A stretch of 64,000 nucleotides of DNA from Citrobacter sp. R56 (GTDB taxonomy: Bacteria; Pseudomonadota; Gammaproteobacteria; Enterobacterales; Enterobacteriaceae). Shown here piece after piece: positions 38,051 to 48,579 of this stretch. How positions within the stretch are numbered: the stretch's first letter is position 1; each line of letters begins with the position of its first letter. The notes below the pieces were generated by a model. It was given only the letters and a program-made list of their open reading frames with translations, did no database searches and was not told the DNA's origin. The DNA is taken from assembly GCF_016811995.1 (NCBI RefSeq), contig NZ_CP069159.1:4464001-4528000 (forward strand), written 5' to 3'. A program made the position numbers and the translations under genes.

Positions 38051-38170
38051 CTGACGAATTTCGCGTTGCGGCAAGCCGGCAACTGAGCAAATCCCCAGAA
38101 GCATAGATAGCTATGTGACTGGGGTAAGCGAAGGTAGCCAACGCAGCAGCGGCATGAAAGGCGTCTGGCG
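38051..38170. repeat. ERIC (intergenic repeat unit) element
   Basis: Contains the ERIC core: AATCCCCAG..., then TGTGACTGGGGTAAGCG and GTAGCCAACGCAGCAGC. These correspond closely to the sequences of the standard ERIC1R and ERIC2 primers, with the inverted ATCCCCAG / CTGGGG arms about 25 bases apart. Length about 120 bases. It lies in the glnA 3' untranslated region, before the terminator. Confidence 0.85.
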
Positions 38171-38195
38171 TTTTTTAGTTGCCGTGGAAACTTTT

Positions 38196-38221
38196 AGCCC
38201 ATCTCCGGATGGGCTTTTTTC
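38196..38221 (+). terminator. glnA terminator (3' end of a possible GlnZ-type sRNA)
   Basis: AGCCCATC / GATGGGCT arms with loop TCCG, followed by seven T. In E. coli the glnA 3' region gives the sRNA GlnZ, whose 3' end is this terminator. The region here is altered by an ERIC element, so GlnZ itself is not claimed. Confidence 0.9.
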
Positions 38222-38265
38222 TCCACCAACAACCTGACTTCACGCGCTTTTTATCAGTAAAAAGC

Positions 38266-38287
38266 TATAATGCACTAAATTGGTGCA
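38266..38287. promoter_or_regulatory. glnL promoter with overlapping NtrC operator
   Basis: TATAAT (38266-38271) is a likely -10 box. It is abutted and partly overlapped by the NtrC palindrome TGCACTAAATTGGTGCA (38271-38287). NtrC binding here should repress glnL-glnG, as known in E. coli. Confidence 0.85.
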
Positions 38288-38309
38288 AACTTTTCCAGGA
38301 GACTGCTAA

Positions 38310-39359
38310 ATGGCAACTGGCATGCTGCCCGATGCTGGGCAGATCCTTAATTCTTTAATCAATAGCATCTTACTTGTCGATGACGAGTTGGTGGTGCATT
38401 ACGCCAATCCCGCCGCGCAGCAGTTGCTCGCCCAGAGTTCCCGCAAACTGTTTGGCTCGCCGCTTCCTGAATTGTTGAGCTATTTTTCGTTAAACATTGC
38501 GCTGATGCGCGAAAGCTTAGAAGCAGGCCAGGGCTTTACAGACAACGAAGTCACCCTGGTGTTAGACAGTCATTCACATATCCTCTCCGTGACCGCACAA
38601 AGGCTGCCAGATGGCCTTATCCTGCTGGAAATGGCCCCGATGGATAACCAACGCCGTTTGAGTCAGGAACAGCTGCAGCATGCTCAGCAAATTGCTGCCC
38701 GCGATCTGGTGCGTGGACTGGCGCATGAAATTAAAAACCCGCTTGGCGGTTTACGCGGCGCGGCGCAGTTACTGAGCAAGGCGCTTCCCGATCCGGCGTT
38801 GATGGAATACACCAAAGTCATTATCGAGCAAGCGGACAGGCTGCGTAATCTGGTTGACCGCCTGCTGGGGCCACAACATCCGGGCATGCACATCAACGAA
38901 AGTATTCATAAGGTCGCAGAACGTGTAGTGGCGCTGGTTTCAATGGAGCTGCCAGAAAACGTGACGCTGATTCGTGATTACGATCCGAGTCTGCCTGAGC
39001 TTGCGCACGACCCGGACCAAATCGAGCAGGTGCTGCTGAATATCGTGCGCAACGCCCTTCAGGCGCTGGGGCCGAACGGCGGAGAAATTATTCTTCGTAC
39101 CCGCACCGCGTTCCAGCTAACCCTGCACGGGATGCGCTATCGTCTGGCGGCGCGTATTGACGTAGAAGACAACGGTCCGGGCATTCCTTCTCATTTGCAG
39201 GACACGTTGTTTTACCCCATGGTGAGTGGTCGCGAAGGCGGCACCGGGCTGGGTCTGTCCATCGCCCGTAATTTGATTGATCAACATTCCGGCAAGATTG
39301 AATTTACCAGTTGGCCGGGTCATACCGAGTTCTCGGTTTACCTGCCTATCAGGAAATAA
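38310..39359 (+). CDS. glnL: Nitrogen sensor kinase NtrB
   Basis: Histidine kinase/phosphatase that controls NtrC phosphorylation and is itself regulated by PII. 349 residues, soluble, with no membrane helices. N-terminal PAS domain (about 10-110), the phosphorylated His139 in [11 protein letters not shown], and an ATPase domain with DNGPGIP and [10 protein letters not shown]. It lies 11 bases before the glnG ATG. Confidence 0.97.
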   Translation: MATGMLPDAGQILNSLINSILLVDDELVVHYANPAAQQLLAQSSRKLFGSPLPELLSYFSLNIALMRESLEAGQGFTDNEVTLVLDSHSHILSVTAQRLPDGLILLEMAPMDNQRRLSQEQLQHAQQIAARDLVRGLAHEIKNPLGGLRGAAQLLSKALPDPALMEYTKVIIEQADRLRNLVDRLLGPQHPGMHINESIHKVAERVVALVSMELPENVTLIRDYDPSLPELAHDPDQIEQVLLNIVRNALQALGPNGGEIILRTRTAFQLTLHGMRYRLAARIDVEDNGPGIPSHLQDTLFYPMVSGREGGTGLGLSIARNLIDQHSGKIEFTSWPGHTEFSVYLPIRK

Positions 39360-39370
39360 AGGTGACGTTT

Positions 39371-40780
39371 ATGCAACGAGGAATAGTCTGGGTCGTCGAT
39401 GACGATAGTTCCATCCGTTGGGTGCTTGAACGTGCGCTCGCCGGGGCAGGGCTGAACTGCACCACGTTTGAAAGCGGTCACGAGGTACTGGACGCGCTGG
39501 CAAGCAAAACGCCAGATGTTCTGCTGTCCGATATCCGTATGCCGGGAATGGACGGTCTGGCACTGTTAAAACAGATTAAGCAACGCCACTCTATGCTGCC
39601 GGTCATCATTATGACGGCGCATTCCGATCTGGACGCTGCCGTCAGCGCTTATCAGCAGGGCGCATTTGATTACCTGCCAAAACCGTTTGATATTGATGAG
39701 GCGGTCGCGCTGGTTGAGCGCGCCATCAGCCATTATCAGGAACAGCAACAACCCCGGAATATCCAGAACAACGGCCCGACCACCGATATCATCGGTGAAG
39801 CCCCTGCTATGCAGGATGTATTTCGTATTATTGGTCGATTGTCTCGCTCTTCAATCAGTGTGCTGATCAACGGCGAGTCCGGCACCGGCAAAGAGCTGGT
39901 TGCCCATGCGCTGCATCGCCACAGCCCGCGAGTCAAAGCCCCGTTTATCGCCCTGAATATGGCGGCCATTCCGAAGGATTTGATTGAATCTGAGTTATTT
40001 GGTCACGAAAAAGGGGCATTTACTGGCGCGAATACCATTCGTCAGGGGCGTTTTGAACAGGCTGACGGCGGGACGCTGTTTCTGGATGAAATAGGCGACA
40101 TGCCGCTGGATGTACAAACACGCTTATTGCGAGTCCTCGCTGACGGGCAGTTTTATCGGGTCGGCGGATATGCGCCAGTGAAAGTGGATGTGCGTATTAT
40201 TGCCGCCACTCACCAGAATCTGGAATTACGCGTGCAGGAAGGCAAATTTCGTGAAGACTTGTTCCATCGCCTGAACGTAATTCGCGTTCATTTACCGCCG
40301 CTACGTGAGCGTCGGGAAGATATACCCCGTCTGGCGCGCCATTTTCTGCAAGACGCCGCACAGGAATTAGGGGTTGAAGCCAAACAATTACACCCGGAAA
40401 CCGAAGCCGCCCTGACGCGCCTGGCATGGCCGGGTAACGTGCGCCAGCTGGAAAACACCTGCCGTTGGCTCACCGTTATGGCCGCCGGACAGGAGGTGTT
40501 AATTCAGGATCTCCCCAGCGAGTTGTTTGACGTCGCCGTTCCCGACAGTCCTTCACATATGCAGCCGGACAGTTGGGCCACGCTGTTAGCGCAGTGGGCC
40601 GATCGGGCGTTACGTTCCGGTCATCAAAACCTGCTTTCGGAAGCGCAACCGGAAATGGAACGTACACTGTTAACGACCGCGTTACGTCATACGCAGGGGC
40701 ATAAACAGGAAGCGGCAAGATTGCTTGGCTGGGGTCGTAATACCCTGACACGCAAGCTCAAAGAGTTAGGAATGGAGTGA
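39371..40780 (+). CDS. glnG: Nitrogen response regulator NtrC
   Basis: Sigma-54 enhancer-binding protein, 469 residues from the ATG at 39371 (E. coli length; an in-frame start 20 codons earlier lies inside glnL). Receiver domain with Asp54 ([10 protein letters not shown]); AAA+ domain with Walker A GESGTGKE and the sigma-54-contact loop EKGAFTGA; C-terminal Fis-type helix-turn-helix. It acts on the glnA enhancers and the glnL operator in this window. Confidence 0.97.
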   Translation: MQRGIVWVVDDDSSIRWVLERALAGAGLNCTTFESGHEVLDALASKTPDVLLSDIRMPGMDGLALLKQIKQRHSMLPVIIMTAHSDLDAAVSAYQQGAFDYLPKPFDIDEAVALVERAISHYQEQQQPRNIQNNGPTTDIIGEAPAMQDVFRIIGRLSRSSISVLINGESGTGKELVAHALHRHSPRVKAPFIALNMAAIPKDLIESELFGHEKGAFTGANTIRQGRFEQADGGTLFLDEIGDMPLDVQTRLLRVLADGQFYRVGGYAPVKVDVRIIAATHQNLELRVQEGKFREDLFHRLNVIRVHLPPLRERREDIPRLARHFLQDAAQELGVEAKQLHPETEAALTRLAWPGNVRQLENTCRWLTVMAAGQEVLIQDLPSELFDVAVPDSPSHMQPDSWATLLAQWADRALRSGHQNLLSEAQPEMERTLLTTALRHTQGHKQEAARLLGWGRNTLTRKLKELGME

Positions 40781-40788
40781 CGAATAAA

Positions 40789-40855
40789 ACACCCGATGGC
40801 GCTACGCTTATCAGGACTACACATCGTAGACCCGGTAAGCGCAGCCACCACTGGG
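40789..40855. repeat. REP-type repeat between glnG and hemN
   Basis: Two degenerate REP units in opposite orientation, about CCCGATGGCGCTACGCTTATC and GTAGACCCGGTAAGCGCAGC, between the ends of two convergent genes. Divergent from the GCCGGAT consensus. Confidence 0.65.
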
Positions 40856-40861
40856 GAGTTT

Positions 40862-42235
40862 TTAAATGACGCGTGAGAACTGCTGCATCCGCGCTTTACG
40901 ACGCAGATACGCATCAAAGCACATGCAAATGTTACGGATCAGCAGGCGCCCTTTTGGCGTCACCTGAATCCCTTTTTCATTGACGTCCACCAGCCCATCT
41001 TTTGCCAATGGCGCCAGCAGGTTCAAATCTTCAGCAAAGTAGTCTGCAAAATTCAGCGCCCATTGCTGCTCAATCGTCGTGTAATCCAGACGGAAGTTGC
41101 AAATCAGCGACTTAATAACATCCCGGCGAATACAGTCATCCTGGGTCAATGCAATACCACGCCATAGCGCATTTCCCTGCTCATCAACGAGCTGATAATA
41201 GTGTTTCAGCTCTTTTTGGTTCTGCGCGTAGCAGTCGCCAATCATACTGATGGCGGAAACGCCCATCCCCAGCAGGTCGGTATCGCCCTGGGTGGTGTAG
41301 CCCTGGAAATTACGGTGCAGTACGCCTTCACGTTGCGCGACGGCTAACTCATCATCCGGACGGGCAAAGTGGTCCATCCCAATAAACTGATAGCCCGTTT
41401 CGGTTAACGAAGAGATAGTTTCCTGCAGAATATCCAGTTTCTGCTGCGCGCTGGGCAGATCGGCATCTTTAATTTTACGTTGCGCGGCAAACAGGGTCGG
41501 CAAATGCGCGTAGTTAAAGACGCTGAGACGGTCAGGTTTCAGCTCCGCCACGCGTTTCAGGGTGAACGCAAAGCTTTCCGGCGTCTGTTTCGGTAAACCG
41601 TAAATCAGATCAATGTTGGTGGAGGTAAAACCGATATCGCGCGCGTGATTCAGCAGCGCAAAAATAAACGCTTCGTCTTGCTCACGGTTGACCAGACGCT
41701 GGACCTCTTTGTTGAAGTCCTGTACGCCCATACTCAGACGGTTAAAACCTTCTGCGCGTAAATGATCGAGCACATCCAACTCAATCTCACGCGGATCGAC
41801 CTCGATCGAGATTTCCGCATCCGCATTAAAATGGAAGTGTTCGCGCAGCAACGTCATTAAGCGGCTGATTTGCGCTTTATTCAGATAGGTTGGCGTACCG
41901 CCACCCCAGTGCAGTTGGCTAACGTTGCGTCCGGAAAATAGCGGCGCACGGTGCACTATTTCTTGCTCTAAGGCATCAAGATACTGATCGGCTTTATGCT
42001 GCTGGCGGGTCACAATCTTGTTGCAACCGCAGAAGTAGCAGAGCTTATGGCAGAATGGGATGTGTACGTAGAGAGACAGCGGGCGCTCAGGATAACGCGC
42101 CACAGCGTGCCGGAATGCCTCTTCGCCAAAGTCTTCAGAAAACTCCAGCGCGGTGGGATACGACGTATATCGTGGCCCGGAATAGTTATATTTCTGGATC
42201 AGGGCCAGATCCCAGTCTATTAGCTGTTCAGACAT
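40862..42235 (-). CDS. hemN: Oxygen-independent coproporphyrinogen III dehydrogenase
   Basis: Radical-SAM enzyme that converts coproporphyrinogen III to protoporphyrinogen IX without oxygen. 457 residues from the ATG at 42235, preceded by AAGGAG. The [4Fe-4S]/SAM cysteines are Cys62, Cys66 and Cys69 (PFCHKLCYFC). The GGGTPT segment and the HemN C-terminal domain are intact. Its ribosome site lies at the end of a possible small gene. Confidence 0.97.
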   Translation of the reverse strand: MSEQLIDWDLALIQKYNYSGPRYTSYPTALEFSEDFGEEAFRHAVARYPERPLSLYVHIPFCHKLCYFCGCNKIVTRQQHKADQYLDALEQEIVHRAPLFSGRNVSQLHWGGGTPTYLNKAQISRLMTLLREHFHFNADAEISIEVDPREIELDVLDHLRAEGFNRLSMGVQDFNKEVQRLVNREQDEAFIFALLNHARDIGFTSTNIDLIYGLPKQTPESFAFTLKRVAELKPDRLSVFNYAHLPTLFAAQRKIKDADLPSAQQKLDILQETISSLTETGYQFIGMDHFARPDDELAVAQREGVLHRNFQGYTTQGDTDLLGMGVSAISMIGDCYAQNQKELKHYYQLVDEQGNALWRGIALTQDDCIRRDVIKSLICNFRLDYTTIEQQWALNFADYFAEDLNLLAPLAKDGLVDVNEKGIQVTPKGRLLIRNICMCFDAYLRRKARMQQFSRVI

Positions 42236-42237
42236 GC

Positions 42238-42411
42238 TCACTCCTTCCGATGGCATCGCTGGCGGGTACGGCGTACCGGCTTTCCTCCACTACGGGTGAT
42301 AAGCCGGTTGCGCAGCCACTTCTGTCGCCGCGACAACCGCTGTAGTTTAACGAATAACCACACCAGATAACATATAACCGGAAGGGTTATAAGCAGGACG
42401 GGGAGGCCCAC
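42238..42411 (-). CDS. Candidate 57-residue membrane peptide between yihI and hemN
   Basis: A GTG-started frame of 57 codons. It begins 12 bases after the yihI stop, in the same frame, and ends with TGA 2 bases before the hemN ATG. Residues 2-22 (GLPVLLITLPVICYLVWLF) form a plausible membrane helix, and the tail is very basic (many Arg and Lys). No ATG start and no strong ribosome site exist, so it may be a decayed gene. As I recall, other gammaproteobacteria have a DUF2489 membrane protein between yihI and hemN; this could be its remnant. Confidence 0.35.
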   Translation of the reverse strand: MGLPVLLITLPVICYLVWLFVKLQRLSRRQKWLRNRLITRSGGKPVRRTRQRCHRKE

Positions 42412-42423
42412 GGTGTAAACCCG

Positions 42424-42933
42424 TTAGTTGCCGCCTTTGAGCAGGCGCATCATATCTTCCTGCTTCTCGTCCTCTTCTTCTTCTTCATCGTCATCATAAG
42501 AAAGACCCAGCTTCTGCATCAGTTCATCGATGCGGTCCAGCTTAGCATCAACCCAGGACTGATCTTCTTCACTGAGGGTTTCGCCTGCTTCAAGACGTTC
42601 TAACAGCGCATCCAGGCGCTCATCCGTTTCCAGTAAATCCAACTCAGCCTGCGGTGAAAGCATAGGTTTCTCACTCTTCGGTTTGTGCTGTTTGGTGACT
42701 TTTTCAGTCACTCCCAATGGAATGGGGGTTTTACTGCCAATACGTGGATCTTTTTGTTTGTTCGAATTCTTAGAGCCAGAAGCACCTTCACTGCCGGACG
42801 CACGGCTACCCGCCGCATGGCCACGGTGTTTTTTCTGATGCTTACGGTCACGAGCTTCCTGGTTAAGCTCTTCGCGTGTTTTACGGCGCGCTTTTGCGGG
42901 ACCTTTGCCGCGTGGTGTAGAAGTTGATTTCAT
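42424..42933 (-). CDS. yihI: Der GTPase-activating protein YihI
   Basis: Regulates the ribosome-assembly GTPase Der (EngA). 169 residues as in E. coli. The N-terminal half is highly basic and low-complexity ([18 protein letters not shown]). The C-terminal half is acidic with a coiled region and an acid run ([12 protein letters not shown]). Its transcript precedes hemN; the CsrC RNA gene ends about 80 bases upstream on the same strand. Confidence 0.94.
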   Translation of the reverse strand: MKSTSTPRGKGPAKARRKTREELNQEARDRKHQKKHRGHAAGSRASGSEGASGSKNSNKQKDPRIGSKTPIPLGVTEKVTKQHKPKSEKPMLSPQAELDLLETDERLDALLERLEAGETLSEEDQSWVDAKLDRIDELMQKLGLSYDDDEEEEEDEKQEDMMRLLKGGN

Positions 42934-43010
42934 AATAATTCGTCTTTGGCCGTTTTATTCAGTATACATTTGCGGCGGAATCTAGCAGAAAGCAAGTAAA
43001 GAAAAAAGGC

Positions 43011-43244
43011 GACAGAGTCATCTGTCGCCTTTTTTCTTTACTCATAGCCCTTAACGGGTTCTACATTCCCTGTCGGCCATCAACACACCCTGTCTTTCCT
43101 TTAGCCTGAAACGTTCCGTGTTGTTTCCATTTCCTTTTACATACGTCTCCGGACGTTTGTCTTCCTGACAATCCTGTGTCTTCGCCTCCTGGCGCTCCTG
43201 ACCCTCATCCTGAGTCCGTCTGTCCTGTTAGCATCCTCGCTATG
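43011..43244 (-). ncRNA. csrC: CsrC regulatory RNA
   Basis: Between yihI and engB, as in E. coli. Read on the minus strand, it has the CsrC layout: about fourteen GGA motifs, many as CAGGA or ACGGA, several in predicted hairpin loops (for example CGTCCGGAGACG), ending in the terminator AAGGCGACAG / CTGTCGCCTT plus T-run. It sequesters the translational repressor CsrA. The 5' end at about 43244 is set by similarity and is approximate. Confidence 0.92.
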
Positions 43245-43514
43245 AGCACTACTTTACGCCATCAGGTCAGACAGACAAGTGACCAACGCGACGTTTTCGG
43301 CGTGTAAGAGCACCATTAAAAAAATAACTTAATGATTTATTTGAGCTAAATCACTTTTCACCCGGCAATGACTCTGAAATTTCGTATATCTACAATCGTC
43401 AATATCTCACAAACCACAAGGTTTTTACTTACACGGGCATATGTCGAAACATCCGTCTTTTGCTGGGGTTCAGGTATAATCGCTGCAAAGCTTTGACTGA
43501 CGGAGACGACCCCT

Positions 43515-44147
43515 TTGATTAATTTGAATTATCAACAGACGCACTTTGTAATGAGTGCGCCTGATATTCGCCACTTACCTTCCGATACCGGAATCGAAGT
43601 GGCGTTCGCTGGCCGTTCCAATGCAGGCAAATCCAGCGCGCTGAATACCCTGACGAACCAGAAGAGCCTGGCGCGTACCTCCAAAACACCCGGTCGCACA
43701 CAGTTGATCAACCTGTTTGAAGTCGTGGACGGTAAACGTCTTGTCGACCTGCCAGGATACGGTTACGCCGAAGTCCCGGAAGAGATGAAACGCAAATGGC
43801 AGCGTGCGCTGGCGGAATACCTGGAAAAGCGTCAGAGCCTGCAAGGGTTGGTGGTGCTGATGGACATTCGCCACCCGCTGAAGGATCTCGACCAGCAGAT
43901 GATTCTGTGGGCCGTTGAGAGCAATGTTCAGGTTTTGGTTCTGCTGACGAAAGCAGACAAACTGGCCAGCGGAGCGCGTAAAGCTCAGCTCAATATGGTG
44001 CGTGAAGCCGTTCTGGCGTTTAACGGTGATGTGCAGGTAGAAGCATTTTCGTCGCTGAAGAAGCAAGGCGTGGATAAGTTACGTCAGAAGCTGGATACCT
44101 GGTTTAGCGAACTGGCGCCAGTTGAAGAGAGTCAGGACGCAGAATAA
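43515..44147 (+). CDS. engB: Ribosome biogenesis GTPase EngB/YihA
   Basis: Essential GTPase in 50S subunit assembly. 210 residues, E. coli length. G1 GRSNAGKSS, the switch region with TPGRTQL, G3 [10 protein letters not shown] and G4 TKADK are present. The start is TTG at 43515 with a GGAG site about 9 bases upstream, giving [10 protein letters not shown]; the next ATG would lose the conserved N-terminus. A REP element follows. Confidence 0.95.
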   Translation: MINLNYQQTHFVMSAPDIRHLPSDTGIEVAFAGRSNAGKSSALNTLTNQKSLARTSKTPGRTQLINLFEVVDGKRLVDLPGYGYAEVPEEMKRKWQRALAEYLEKRQSLQGLVVLMDIRHPLKDLDQQMILWAVESNVQVLVLLTKADKLASGARKAQLNMVREAVLAFNGDVQVEAFSSLKKQGVDKLRQKLDTWFSELAPVEESQDAE

Positions 44148-44167
44148 TCCCTTCCTACGAATGTTGT

Positions 44168-44206
44168 ACCGGATAATGTCGCTAACGTGGCTTATCCGGC
44201 CTACGG
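44168..44206. repeat. REP element after engB
   Basis: ACCGGATAAT...TTATCCGGCCTACG, a single palindromic REP unit between engB and the end of Spot 42. Confidence 0.8.
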
Positions 44207-44224
44207 AATTTTTCTTTCGCCCAA

Positions 44225-44334
44225 TAAAAAACGCCCCAGTCATTAACTGACTGGGGCGGCTAAAATATTCAGCCAAATCCGATTACGTGAAGTAAAAGGT
44301 CTGAAAGATAGAACATCTTACCTCTGTACCCTAC
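44225..44334 (-). ncRNA. spf: Spot 42 RNA
   Basis: About 110 nt on the minus strand, starting GTAGGGTACAGAGGTAAG and ending in the terminator CGCCCCAGTCA / TGACTGGGGCG plus T-run. It matches E. coli Spot 42 nearly base for base and lies downstream of polA as in E. coli. It is an Hfq-dependent sRNA that works with CRP in carbon catabolite repression. Confidence 0.97.
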
Positions 44335-44481
44335 GCGAATAACTTTACTCTTTTTTGAGCAGCTCAGAAAGCACTTTTTGTAATTTTTTTTCATTCCTTA
44401 CATAGGGAATTCCAATAATCATCACAAAATGTTCTATCTTATGTTGCTTAGTTACGAAAAAGCGCGCTGTTCAGTAAACCC

Positions 44482-47268
44482 TTAGTGCGCTTGATCCCAA
44501 TTTTCACCGCTTCCCACTTCCACCAGCAGCGGCACATCAATGTGCGTACAGTTTTCCATTAATTGATGGATCTTTTTCGATACGGCCTCGAGATCGTCTT
44601 TGTGCACTTCAAACACCAGTTCATCGTGTACTTGCATGATCATGCGCACTCGAGGTTGCTCGGTTTGCAGCCAGTCATCAACGGCAATCATCGCACGTTT
44701 GATGATGTCTGCCGCCGTTCCCTGCATCGGTGCGTTGATCGCCGCACGTTCAGCGCCTGCACGCCGCGCAGCATTGCTCGACTTGATGTCTGGTAAGTAA
44801 AGACGACGCCCTTCCAGAGTTTCAACGAATCCCTGCTCTTTGGCCTGTGCTCGCGTGCGCTCCATATACTCCAGCACGCCAGGGTACCGTTCGAAGTACA
44901 AATCCATATACTTCTGCGCTTCTTTACGCGGAATGTTCAGCTGGCGCGCAAGCCCGAACGCGCTCATGCCGTAGATCAAACCAAAGTTAATGGCTTTTGC
45001 GCTACGACGCTGCTCACCCGTTACGCTCTCCAACGGCAGACCAAAGACTTCTGCTGCTGTTGCGCGGTGAATATCTTTTCCTTGTGCAAAAGCGGTTAAC
45101 AGCCCTTTGTCTCGCGAGAGATGCGCCATAATACGCAGCTCGATTTGCGAGTAATCCGCCGAGACAATCAGATAATCCTGGGGCGGAATAAAGGCCTGAC
45201 GGATACGGCGGCCTTCGTCGTTACGTACTGGAATATTTTGCAGGTTTGGATCGGTTGATGATAAACGGCCTGTTGCTGTTACCGCCTGATGATAAGAGGT
45301 ATGCACGCGTCCGGTTTTCGGGTTGATCATCAGCGGCAGCTTATCGGTGTAGGTCGATTTCAGCTTCGCCAGACCGCGATACTCCAGGATCACCTTTGGC
45401 AACGGGTAGTCTAATGCCAGCTCTTCCAGTACCTCTTCCGACGTTGACGGCGCGCCGCCCGGCGTTTTCTTCAGCGGCTTAATTCCCTGTTTTTCAAACA
45501 GAATTGTTTGCAGCTGTTTTGTGGAGGAGAGATTAAACGCTTCTCCCGCGATCTCATGCGCCTTTTGTTCCAGCGCCGCCAGACGTAACGTCAGCTCTTC
45601 CGAATGGTTGTGCAACACGGCGGGATCGATCTTCACGCCGTTACGCTCAACACGAGACAGCACTGGCACCAGCGGCATTTCGATGTTTTCAAAGACATTC
45701 AGCGGCCCTTTGTGCTTCTGCAGTTCTGGCCACATTTTCAGATGCAGTTGCAGAGTGACGTCGGCGTCTTCTGCGGCATAGCGCCCGGCTTCTTCCAGAG
45801 CAATCTGGTTAAACGTCAGCTGGTTTTTACCTTTGCCGGCAATCTCTTCGAAGGTGATCGTTTTGTGTTTCAACCAACGATCGGACAGGCTGTCCATGTC
45901 GTGTCGGCCTGCAACGCTATTCAGGATGTAAGACTCCAGCATCGTATCGAAAGCGATACCGCGCAGCTCAATGCCATAGTTTTGCAATACGCCACGGTCA
46001 TACTTCAGGTTTTGCCCAACCTTACGGGCACCCTCATCTTCCAGTAGCGGTTTTAGCAGTTCCAGTGCACGGTCTCGGGCTACCTGATCGGGCGCATCAA
46101 GATAATCATGAGCAACGGGAACGTAAGCAGCCACACCCGGTTCAATAGCGAAAGAGAGACCCACCAGATTTGCAGAGTGGTTATCGAGACTGTCGGTTTC
46201 GGTATCAAATGCAAAGACTGGCGCTTTTTTCAGTTTTTCAATCCAGCTTTCCAGCGTGGCTTCGTCCAGTATCGTCACATAGTTTTCATAAGAGAGTGCC
46301 GCCACGGGTTCTTCAGGCGTTTCGTCAGCCACGATGGTTTCTTGCGGTTTTGCCGCTGGCTTTGCGCCTTTCGCTTGTAGCCATTTTCCTGCTTCAACAT
46401 CGACAATCCAGCGCTTAAATTCGTACTTTTTAAACAGATCCACTAGCGTGTCTGCGGCAGGCTGCTGTACGTTAAGTTGTTCGCAGGTCAGTTCCAGTTC
46501 GACGTCGGTTTTGATCGTCGCCAGCTTATAAGACAGATACGCCACATCTTTATTCTGCTCAAGCTTCGCCGCCATGGTTTTCGCACCACGGAAAGTCAGG
46601 CCGGCAATTTTATCTGTTTCTGCATACAACGTATCAAGACCACCCAGCCCCTGCAGCAAAGCCTGCGCGGTTTTTTCGCCGACACCCGGAACGCCCGGAA
46701 TGTTATCGGAGGAGTCCCCCATCAGGGCCAGGAAGTCGATGATCAACTCAGGCGGGACACCGTACTTATTCACCACCTCATCCGGGCCAAGAATCGTATT
46801 GGTCATGGTGTTGATAAGCGTAACGTTCGGCGTCACTAACTGGGCCATGTCCTTATCGCCAGTACTGATGAGTACCGGGCGACCGACTTTTTCCGCTTCA
46901 CGCGCCAGCGTACCGATAACATCATCCGCTTCAACACCGGAAACCGCCAACAACGGCAAGCCCATCGCTTTTACCATTGCATGCAGAGGTTCGATCTGCG
47001 CCCGCAGATCGTCAGGCATCGGCGGACGATGAGATTTGTAATGCTCGAACAATTCATCACGGAAGGTTTTACCCTTAGCATCAAATACCACGGCGGCGTG
47101 CGTCGGCTGATACTGCATAATCAGGCTGCGCAGCATATTAAGAACGCCGTACATCGCACCCGTTGGTTCCCCCGCACCATTCGTCAGCGGTGGGAACGCG
47201 TGATATGCGCGATAGAGATAAGATGAACCATCTACAAGGATAAGGGGGTTTTCTGGGATCTGAACCAT
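44482..47268 (-). CDS. polA: DNA polymerase I
   Basis: 928 residues, the E. coli length. The N-terminal 5'-3' exonuclease domain covers residues 1 to about 320, removing RNA primers. The proofreading domain has its acidic FDTETDSLD motif at about 355. The polymerase domain has motif A ([13 protein letters not shown]) and motif C ([10 protein letters not shown]). Used in Okazaki fragment maturation and repair. Spot 42 lies 150 bases downstream on the same strand. Confidence 0.98.
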   Translation of the reverse strand: MVQIPENPLILVDGSSYLYRAYHAFPPLTNGAGEPTGAMYGVLNMLRSLIMQYQPTHAAVVFDAKGKTFRDELFEHYKSHRPPMPDDLRAQIEPLHAMVKAMGLPLLAVSGVEADDVIGTLAREAEKVGRPVLISTGDKDMAQLVTPNVTLINTMTNTILGPDEVVNKYGVPPELIIDFLALMGDSSDNIPGVPGVGEKTAQALLQGLGGLDTLYAETDKIAGLTFRGAKTMAAKLEQNKDVAYLSYKLATIKTDVELELTCEQLNVQQPAADTLVDLFKKYEFKRWIVDVEAGKWLQAKGAKPAAKPQETIVADETPEEPVAALSYENYVTILDEATLESWIEKLKKAPVFAFDTETDSLDNHSANLVGLSFAIEPGVAAYVPVAHDYLDAPDQVARDRALELLKPLLEDEGARKVGQNLKYDRGVLQNYGIELRGIAFDTMLESYILNSVAGRHDMDSLSDRWLKHKTITFEEIAGKGKNQLTFNQIALEEAGRYAAEDADVTLQLHLKMWPELQKHKGPLNVFENIEMPLVPVLSRVERNGVKIDPAVLHNHSEELTLRLAALEQKAHEIAGEAFNLSSTKQLQTILFEKQGIKPLKKTPGGAPSTSEEVLEELALDYPLPKVILEYRGLAKLKSTYTDKLPLMINPKTGRVHTSYHQAVTATGRLSSTDPNLQNIPVRNDEGRRIRQAFIPPQDYLIVSADYSQIELRIMAHLSRDKGLLTAFAQGKDIHRATAAEVFGLPLESVTGEQRRSAKAINFGLIYGMSAFGLARQLNIPRKEAQKYMDLYFERYPGVLEYMERTRAQAKEQGFVETLEGRRLYLPDIKSSNAARRAGAERAAINAPMQGTAADIIKRAMIAVDDWLQTEQPRVRMIMQVHDELVFEVHKDDLEAVSKKIHQLMENCTHIDVPLLVEVGSGENWDQAH

Positions 47269-47631
47269 AATGTCCGTGCCTGTTTATCAGATTATGGATA
47301 AAGGATGCCACAGACAGGATGAAAACATGAGTTTTTCACCGTATTTGTCGTAAAACTTTTACAGATCTTCTGGATCTCTCGCAAAGTAAATTGTGGATAA
47401 CTTTGTGCATAAATAATTTAATTTAGTTTATCTCAGGCATAATGCTTTAAATATCATAACTTTTATTCATGCTTTTCATTATGTTAGACAGAAGCGCAGA
47501 GATTTATTCTTAAAATGATACCGATATCAGGATGTGGATAGATATAGTTAACTTTTCTATTCCTCGAAGACCCATTATTTGGTCCGTTTTCTGATAAAAT
47601 CTGCCCCTTGCGTGTCTTTAGCGCACTATTT
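47269..47631. promoter_or_regulatory. Divergent polA / yihG region with a DnaA box
   Basis: 363 bases, AT-rich, holding both promoters. The sequence TGTGGATAA at 47392-47400 is, read on the minus strand, TTATCCACA, a perfect DnaA-box consensus. A second near-match (CTATCCACA on the minus strand) is at 47533-47541. No gene was found. Confidence 0.6.
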
Positions 47632-48567
47632 ATGGCTAACCTTTTGAATAATTTAATTATGACGAGAATACTCGCTGCGATAACGCTTTTGCTGAGTATC
47701 GTATTGACCATTTTGGTCACGATTTTATGTTCTGTACCGATCATCATCGCCGGAATCGTGAAACTCCTTTTGCCCATTCCTTTCGTCTGGCGCAAGGTTT
47801 CCGTCTTCTGCAATTTCATGATGTTTTGCTGGTGTGAAGGCCTCGCACTGCTCCTGCATCTCAACCCATGGCTAAAGTGGGACGTAGAAGGACTGGAGGG
47901 GCTGAACAAGAAAAACTGGTATCTGCTCATTTGTAATCATTACAGCTGGGCGGATATTGTTGTGCTTTGCGTCCTGTTCCGTAAGCACATCCCCATGAAT
48001 AAATATTTTCTCAAACAGCAACTGGCCTGGGTACCGTTCATTGGTCTGGCATGCTGGGCGCTGGATATGCCCTTTATGAAACGTTACTCGCGCAGCTATC
48101 TACTGCGCCACCCTGAGCAACGTGGCAAGGATGTGGAAACCACCCGACGCTCCTGCGAGAAGTTTCGTGCGCATCCAACGACCATTGTGAATTTCGTCGA
48201 AGGCTCACGGTTTACCGATGAGAAGCACCAGCAGACGCGATCACCTTACAAAAACTTGTTACCTCCCAAAGCGGCCGGTATTGCTATGGCGTTGAACGTC
48301 CTGGGATCGCAATTTGATAAGTTGCTCAATGTAACGCTGTGCTATCCGGAAAACAGCCGTCGTCCCTTCTACGACATGTTGAGTGGCAAACTGACCCGTA
48401 TCGTCGTACGTGTAAACCTGGAGCCTGTTCAGGAAGAATTGCACGGCGATTATGTTAATGACAAAGGATTTAAACGCCGCTTTCAGCTTTGGTTGAATAC
48501 GCTGTGGGTTCAGAAAGATGAACTGATAGAAGAGATTAAAGCATCAAATAAAAACGCCGGTCAGTGA
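47632..48567 (+). CDS. yihG: Lysophosphatidic acid acyltransferase YihG
   Basis: Membrane acyltransferase of the PlsC family, 311 residues from the ATG at 47632 (E. coli 310). Two N-terminal membrane helices, then the HX4D catalytic motif in NHYSWAD and the glycerophosphate-binding FVEGSRFT. In E. coli YihG is a second 1-acyl-glycerol-3-phosphate acyltransferase. The start was chosen by similarity; an in-frame ATG 8 codons upstream is possible. Confidence 0.93.
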   Translation: MANLLNNLIMTRILAAITLLLSIVLTILVTILCSVPIIIAGIVKLLLPIPFVWRKVSVFCNFMMFCWCEGLALLLHLNPWLKWDVEGLEGLNKKNWYLLICNHYSWADIVVLCVLFRKHIPMNKYFLKQQLAWVPFIGLACWALDMPFMKRYSRSYLLRHPEQRGKDVETTRRSCEKFRAHPTTIVNFVEGSRFTDEKHQQTRSPYKNLLPPKAAGIAMALNVLGSQFDKLLNVTLCYPENSRRPFYDMLSGKLTRIVVRVNLEPVQEELHGDYVNDKGFKRRFQLWLNTLWVQKDELIEEIKASNKNAGQ

Positions 48568-48577
48568 CCGGCGTTTT
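48551..48577. terminator. Bidirectional terminator yihG / dsbA
   Basis: Arms AAAACGCCGGTCA / TGACCGGCGTTTT with a one-base centre (an effective loop of a few bases). The hairpin includes the yihG stop codon and ends 2 bases before the dsbA stop, so each gene's last codons overlap or abut the terminator. Confidence 0.9.
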
Positions 48578-48579
48578 CG

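Noticed and set aside
36587-38104. 505-codon frame opposite glnA
   Set aside because: Antisense shadow of glnA with unusual composition and no homology features.
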